64,000 nucleotides of DNA from Niastella populi (GTDB lineage Bacteria; Bacteroidota; Bacteroidia; Chitinophagales; Chitinophagaceae). The stretch lies in the NCBI RefSeq assembly GCF_002078015.1, contig NZ_LWBP01000190.1, forward strand, positions 41,125-105,124, given 5' to 3'. The notes beneath the pieces are model-generated. The model had not been told where the DNA came from. It saw only the letters and a list, made by a program, of their open reading frames with translations, and made no database searches. The position numbers and the translations under genes were made by a program. How positions within the stretch are numbered: the first letter of the stretch is position 1; the number at the start of each line of letters is the position of its first letter. This document shows, in pieces, positions 61,588 through 64,000 of this stretch.

Positions 61588-62666
61588 GCAACGGCTGGCT
61601 TTCTTCCCAATAATTTGATAAAGCGAAAATGTGACTTTACCGCAAGATTCAATGAAGGAATGCAATTATAAGGGATGTTATACTCTTCGCATTTGCTTTT
61701 AACTATTTTACTCATTGCCGGATAATGAATATGGCTGATGCGAGGGAAAAGATGGTGCTCTACCTGGTAATTCAATCCACCGGCAAACCAGGTGATCAGT
61801 TTATTATTGGGCGAAAAGTTGGAGGTGGTTTTCAACTGGTGAATGGCCCATTCATTTTCTATAACCGTTGTTTCATTCAAAGGCGCAAATGTGAACTCCG
61901 TTTCTTCCACCACGTGAGCCAGCTGGAATACGATGGCCAGTGTAAAACCCTGTCCAATATGCAAACTGATAAAAAACACCAGGCCTTGTTGCCAGTCGGT
62001 AAGTAACATGGGCAGTACAATATAAAAGAATATGTACAGCACCTTACTGATCCAGAAAATGATATGGTCCGATGTTTTCATTTTCTGCAGATCGGTATTA
62101 TGCACTTTGCGCCGGAAATATTTTTGAAAGTCCTGGAACAGGATCCAGATCATGGAGCTGACGGCGTACAGGAACGGGGTATAAATATGCTGAATCCGAT
62201 GCATAGGTACCCATGGCTGACTACTGCACATTCTGATAAAGGGCGATTTGGCAATATCGTCATCTATTCCGTCTACATTTGGATAGGTATGATGAATGAT
62301 GTTATGTTTATGCCGCCAGATAAAACTATTTCCACCGAGGGCATTCAATGTTAAACCAAGGGTATCATTTACCCAGTTTTTGGAAGAATAGCTGCCATGG
62401 TTGGCATCATGCATTACGTTAAATCCTATACAGGCGCATAAAACGCCCAAAACGCTTCCTATTAAAATTGTGGCCAATACAGGCAGTGAAAAGCAAATAG
62501 CGGTAAGATATAATGCGGTGCAGGCTGTAATCAGAATGATCGTTTTCGAATACAACGTCCAATTACCGGTCTTTTTTAAATTATTTTCTTTGAAGTAGCC
62601 GTCTATAGCCATTTTCAATGATTGAAAAAAAACTGCATTCTTATTATTGAAAACGACTTTTGACAT
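61584..62666 (-). CDS. fatty acid desaturase
   Basis: A 360-residue membrane di-iron desaturase that introduces a double bond in acyl chains of lipids or acyl-CoA. The three His boxes are present: HDANHGSY, HKHNIIHHTYPNVDG, and the third as NYQVEHHLFPRISHIHYP, with a Gln two residues before the HH pair as in front-end type desaturases. No cytochrome b5 domain is fused. Hydrophobic segments occur at about 40-90 and 180-240. It overlaps the CHAT gene tail-to-tail by 4 bases; no terminator can lie between. Confidence 0.92.
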   Translation of the reverse strand: MSKVVFNNKNAVFFQSLKMAIDGYFKENNLKKTGNWTLYSKTIILITACTALYLTAICFSLPVLATILIGSVLGVLCACIGFNVMHDANHGSYSSKNWVNDTLGLTLNALGGNSFIWRHKHNIIHHTYPNVDGIDDDIAKSPFIRMCSSQPWVPMHRIQHIYTPFLYAVSSMIWILFQDFQKYFRRKVHNTDLQKMKTSDHIIFWISKVLYIFFYIVLPMLLTDWQQGLVFFISLHIGQGFTLAIVFQLAHVVEETEFTFAPLNETTVIENEWAIHQLKTTSNFSPNNKLITWFAGGLNYQVEHHLFPRISHIHYPAMSKIVKSKCEEYNIPYNCIPSLNLAVKSHFRFIKLLGRKPAVA

Positions 62667-62755
62667 TTAAGCGATTTTGTTAAAAAAACGATTAAAGATA
62701 CCTTTTATTTCAGGGTCCGTACCAATATAAATAGTTAAAGTACGTAAAATGCTTA

Positions 62756-62790
62756 AAATAAAAAAGCCTTCAGATCGCCGACCTGAAGGC
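62756..62790 (-). terminator. terminator after the small secreted protein gene
   Basis: An 8-base stem (GCCTTCAG 62766-62773 with CTGAAGGC 62783-62790) followed on the minus strand by TTTTTTATTTT. It begins 21 bases after the stop. Confidence 0.75.
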
Positions 62791-62810
62791 GCTCTTCTTT
62801 ATCCCGGCTA

Positions 62811-63332
62811 TTACCGGCTAAATTCCGAGATCAGAAAAATAGTATACAGTTTCTTTTTACTGGTATGCTCATTAAAGAAAGCGCAATACAGCATTAAGCT
62901 GTCGCCCTTTTTTGCTTCCTGCTTCATTGCCTCTAAGATCCGCTGCTGAACGGGCATCCATAATTTTACCGCTCCCACTTTAAATAATACATCCGATTTT
63001 ACCAGGTTGTCGATCTGTGCAGGGTCGCCGCCCTTCATTTTATGTACGCGTTTTACAGAACCCAAAACCGCGGTATCGGCCTTCCGCGTTTCGCCGGTAT
63101 ATTCCGCTATGAACCGGTATTTTCCCGTGCGAAAATAATAGGGCGCTATTTCAGGATGCTTTTCAATGCTGTCGGCATATTTTCTTTCTGCGGCAAGTAG
63201 TTCCTTAATATCTGTTTCGGGGTAGTTTTGATTCCAGGTGGCCCAATAGTCGTCATCGGTTTGGGCCTGAATGGCCGGCTGAAAAATGAAAAGCAGAAAA
63301 ACAAGTGAAATCGTTCTCAGCATATTTTTCAT
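62811..63332 (-). CDS. small secreted protein of unknown function
   Basis: 173 residues from the ATG at 63332. Signal peptide MLRTISLVFLLFIFQPAIQAQ, then a soluble domain with EKHPEIAPYYFRTGKYRFIA and DNLVKSDVLFKVGAVKLWMP. The ending LMLYCAFFNEHTSKKKLYTI gives a beta-rich look. I do not recognise the family. The frame is open upstream to 63467, but that segment crosses a terminator-like hairpin and lacks protein character. It is single, bounded by its own terminator. Confidence 0.72.
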   Translation of the reverse strand: MKNMLRTISLVFLLFIFQPAIQAQTDDDYWATWNQNYPETDIKELLAAERKYADSIEKHPEIAPYYFRTGKYRFIAEYTGETRKADTAVLGSVKRVHKMKGGDPAQIDNLVKSDVLFKVGAVKLWMPVQQRILEAMKQEAKKGDSLMLYCAFFNEHTSKKKLYTIFLISEFSR

Positions 63333-63360
63333 GTTAAGGGTTGAAATACCGGCCGTCCTA

Positions 63361-63410
63361 AAAACAAAAGGCCGCCTCCATATTTTTACAAACATAGGGA
63401 GACGGCCTTT
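63361..63410 (-). terminator. terminator-like hairpin 34 bases upstream of a start codon
   Basis: A 13-base stem (63367-63379 with 63398-63410), fully paired on the minus strand with one G-U, 18-base loop, followed by TTTTGTTTTTA. It precedes the secreted-protein gene and follows no known gene, so it may be an attenuator or the end of a short RNA. Confidence 0.6.
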
Positions 63411-63769
63411 AAATAAATGTTGAATAAGCGCTAATTTTTTCCTCGCGCTTATGAAATTAGCGGTCAATTAATAAAGGGCAAAAAGCAGAGAGGAAGGATG
63501 TTAATTGCAGAGGCAAAACCAAAGTATGAACAAAGGGGTAATCATTTTGCAGCCTGCTGGCACCATGAGTTTCGCCAGCATGCGATAAGATTTTCTATGT
63601 AATTGCGACTCTTTTTATTCTTAATGTCTTTTCCCTTTTTATTGCCTCGCTCCTGCCGGGAGATATTTCAAAATATACTAACCTTAAAGGCCTTTTCGAA
63701 GCTGTATATTTACTAAAGCCATCGAAATGTTTTGACATACGCCTGTCTAAATCATCACATTGGGCCTAT

Positions 63770-63802
63770 ATAAAAAGAAAAGTCCTTCAAACTTTGAAGG
63801 AC
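63770..63802 (-). terminator. tRNA-Ser terminator
   Basis: A perfect 10-base stem (63782-63791 with 63793-63802; in practice a smaller stem with a short loop), followed on the minus strand by TTTTCTTTTT. It lies 86 bases past tRNA-Ser. Confidence 0.7.
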
Positions 63803-63887
63803 ATACACATAAAATCTTCCAGGTTGCATAGCATAGTTTTTATTTATTAGTTACTATGCCTTAAACCAAATTTTAAGCCTTTTTGCA

Positions 63888-63974
63888 GAGAGGAAGGGAT
63901 TCGAACCCTCGATACGGTTTCCCGTATACACACTTTCCAGGCGTGCTCCTTCAACCACTCGGACACCTCTCTGT
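63888..63974 (-). tRNA. tRNA-Ser (anticodon GGA)
   Basis: An 87-base class II tRNA. Acceptor stem AGAGAGG pairs with CCTCTCT, the D-arm shows CCGAGTGGTTGAAGG, the anticodon loop CTGGAAA gives anticodon GGA, and a long variable arm (TATACGGGAAACCGTATC) precedes GGTTCGAATCC. CCA is not encoded (the genome has CAA after the discriminator G). Confidence 0.95.
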
Positions 63975-64000
63975 TTATTATCTTTCTATAATCGCTGCAA

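Larger units (their letters stand above)
63333..63887. other. gap between the secreted-protein gene and tRNA-Ser
   Basis: About 550 bases with two minus-strand hairpins (63367-63410 and 63782-63802) and no gene I can support. Confidence 0.6.

Noticed and set aside
8606..63410. Similar GTCCT-type hairpins as a mobile repeat
   Set aside because: They are separate intrinsic terminators with different stems; only the terminator form is shared.

Overview
The window looks like chromosome of a Bacteroidetes bacterium, most likely family Chitinophagaceae (Niastella/Chitinophaga-like). The reasons are several proteins with type IX secretion (T9SS) C-terminal sorting domains, a PorP/SprF protein, a GH92 mannosidase, -7 promoter boxes of the Bacteroidetes form TAnnTTTG, few Shine-Dalgarno sites, and the gene order pheT, coiled-coil gene, zapA, rny. 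Genus placement is inference from protein style only. No phage, insertion sequence, CRISPR array, rRNA or plasmid gene was seen; two tRNAs are present.

Layout. 0-8 kb is a secreted/cell-surface block: a large type B T9SS adhesin, its PorP/SprF partner, two neighbouring HExxH metallopeptidase-like proteins and a GH92 mannosidase. 8-16.5 kb, minus strand: a DUF2721 membrane protein, a TPR sensor kinase, a LuxR-type response regulator, a DUF1800/DUF1501 pair with a sorting domain, and a thiolase. 16.8-42 kb is mostly housekeeping: DUF4424/YARHG protein, pyrD, terC, rsmE, dnaB, pheT, a coiled-coil gene, zapA, rny, rplS, tatA, gatA, a lytic transglycosylase, pabB, an acidic protein, purA, rel, tRNA-Leu, a universal stress protein and trigger factor. 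42-54 kb: an ArsR-type regulator with a damaged or unusual start, a 1767-residue subtilisin-like T9SS protein, a DMT transporter, a TonB-dependent siderophore receptor with a PepSY membrane protein, and an HEAGH-motif protein. 54-62 kb: an ECF-type sigma factor and a membrane anti-sigma-like TPR protein, divergent from a lipoprotein, a PKD/beta-barrel protein and a membrane-anchored CHAT-peptidase protein. The window ends with a fatty-acid desaturase, a small secreted protein and tRNA-Ser.

The most unusual signal is not a gene. At least sixteen intergenic positions carry degenerate tandem arrays with a 7-base (sometimes 8- or 14-base) period. Within an array most bases of the unit are fixed and two or three vary. 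The unit differs between sites (NNGAACT, TTTGTKG, GCGTTNN, YTTGCCG, GTCAACNN, CNNATTAT and others), but the period and the placement are shared. Arrays begin on or next to stop codons and often end just upstream of a TAnnTTTG box (pyrD, terC, pheT, purA, the DMT transporter). Two are arranged as inverted pairs around an intergenic centre. They resemble in form the heptanucleotide STRR repeats of heterocystous cyanobacteria; I know of no description in this group. A second candidate system is the sigma/anti-sigma/lipoprotein/PKD/CHAT neighbourhood, whose predicted topology places a caspase-like peptidase on the same side of the membrane as the TPR part of the anti-sigma protein.
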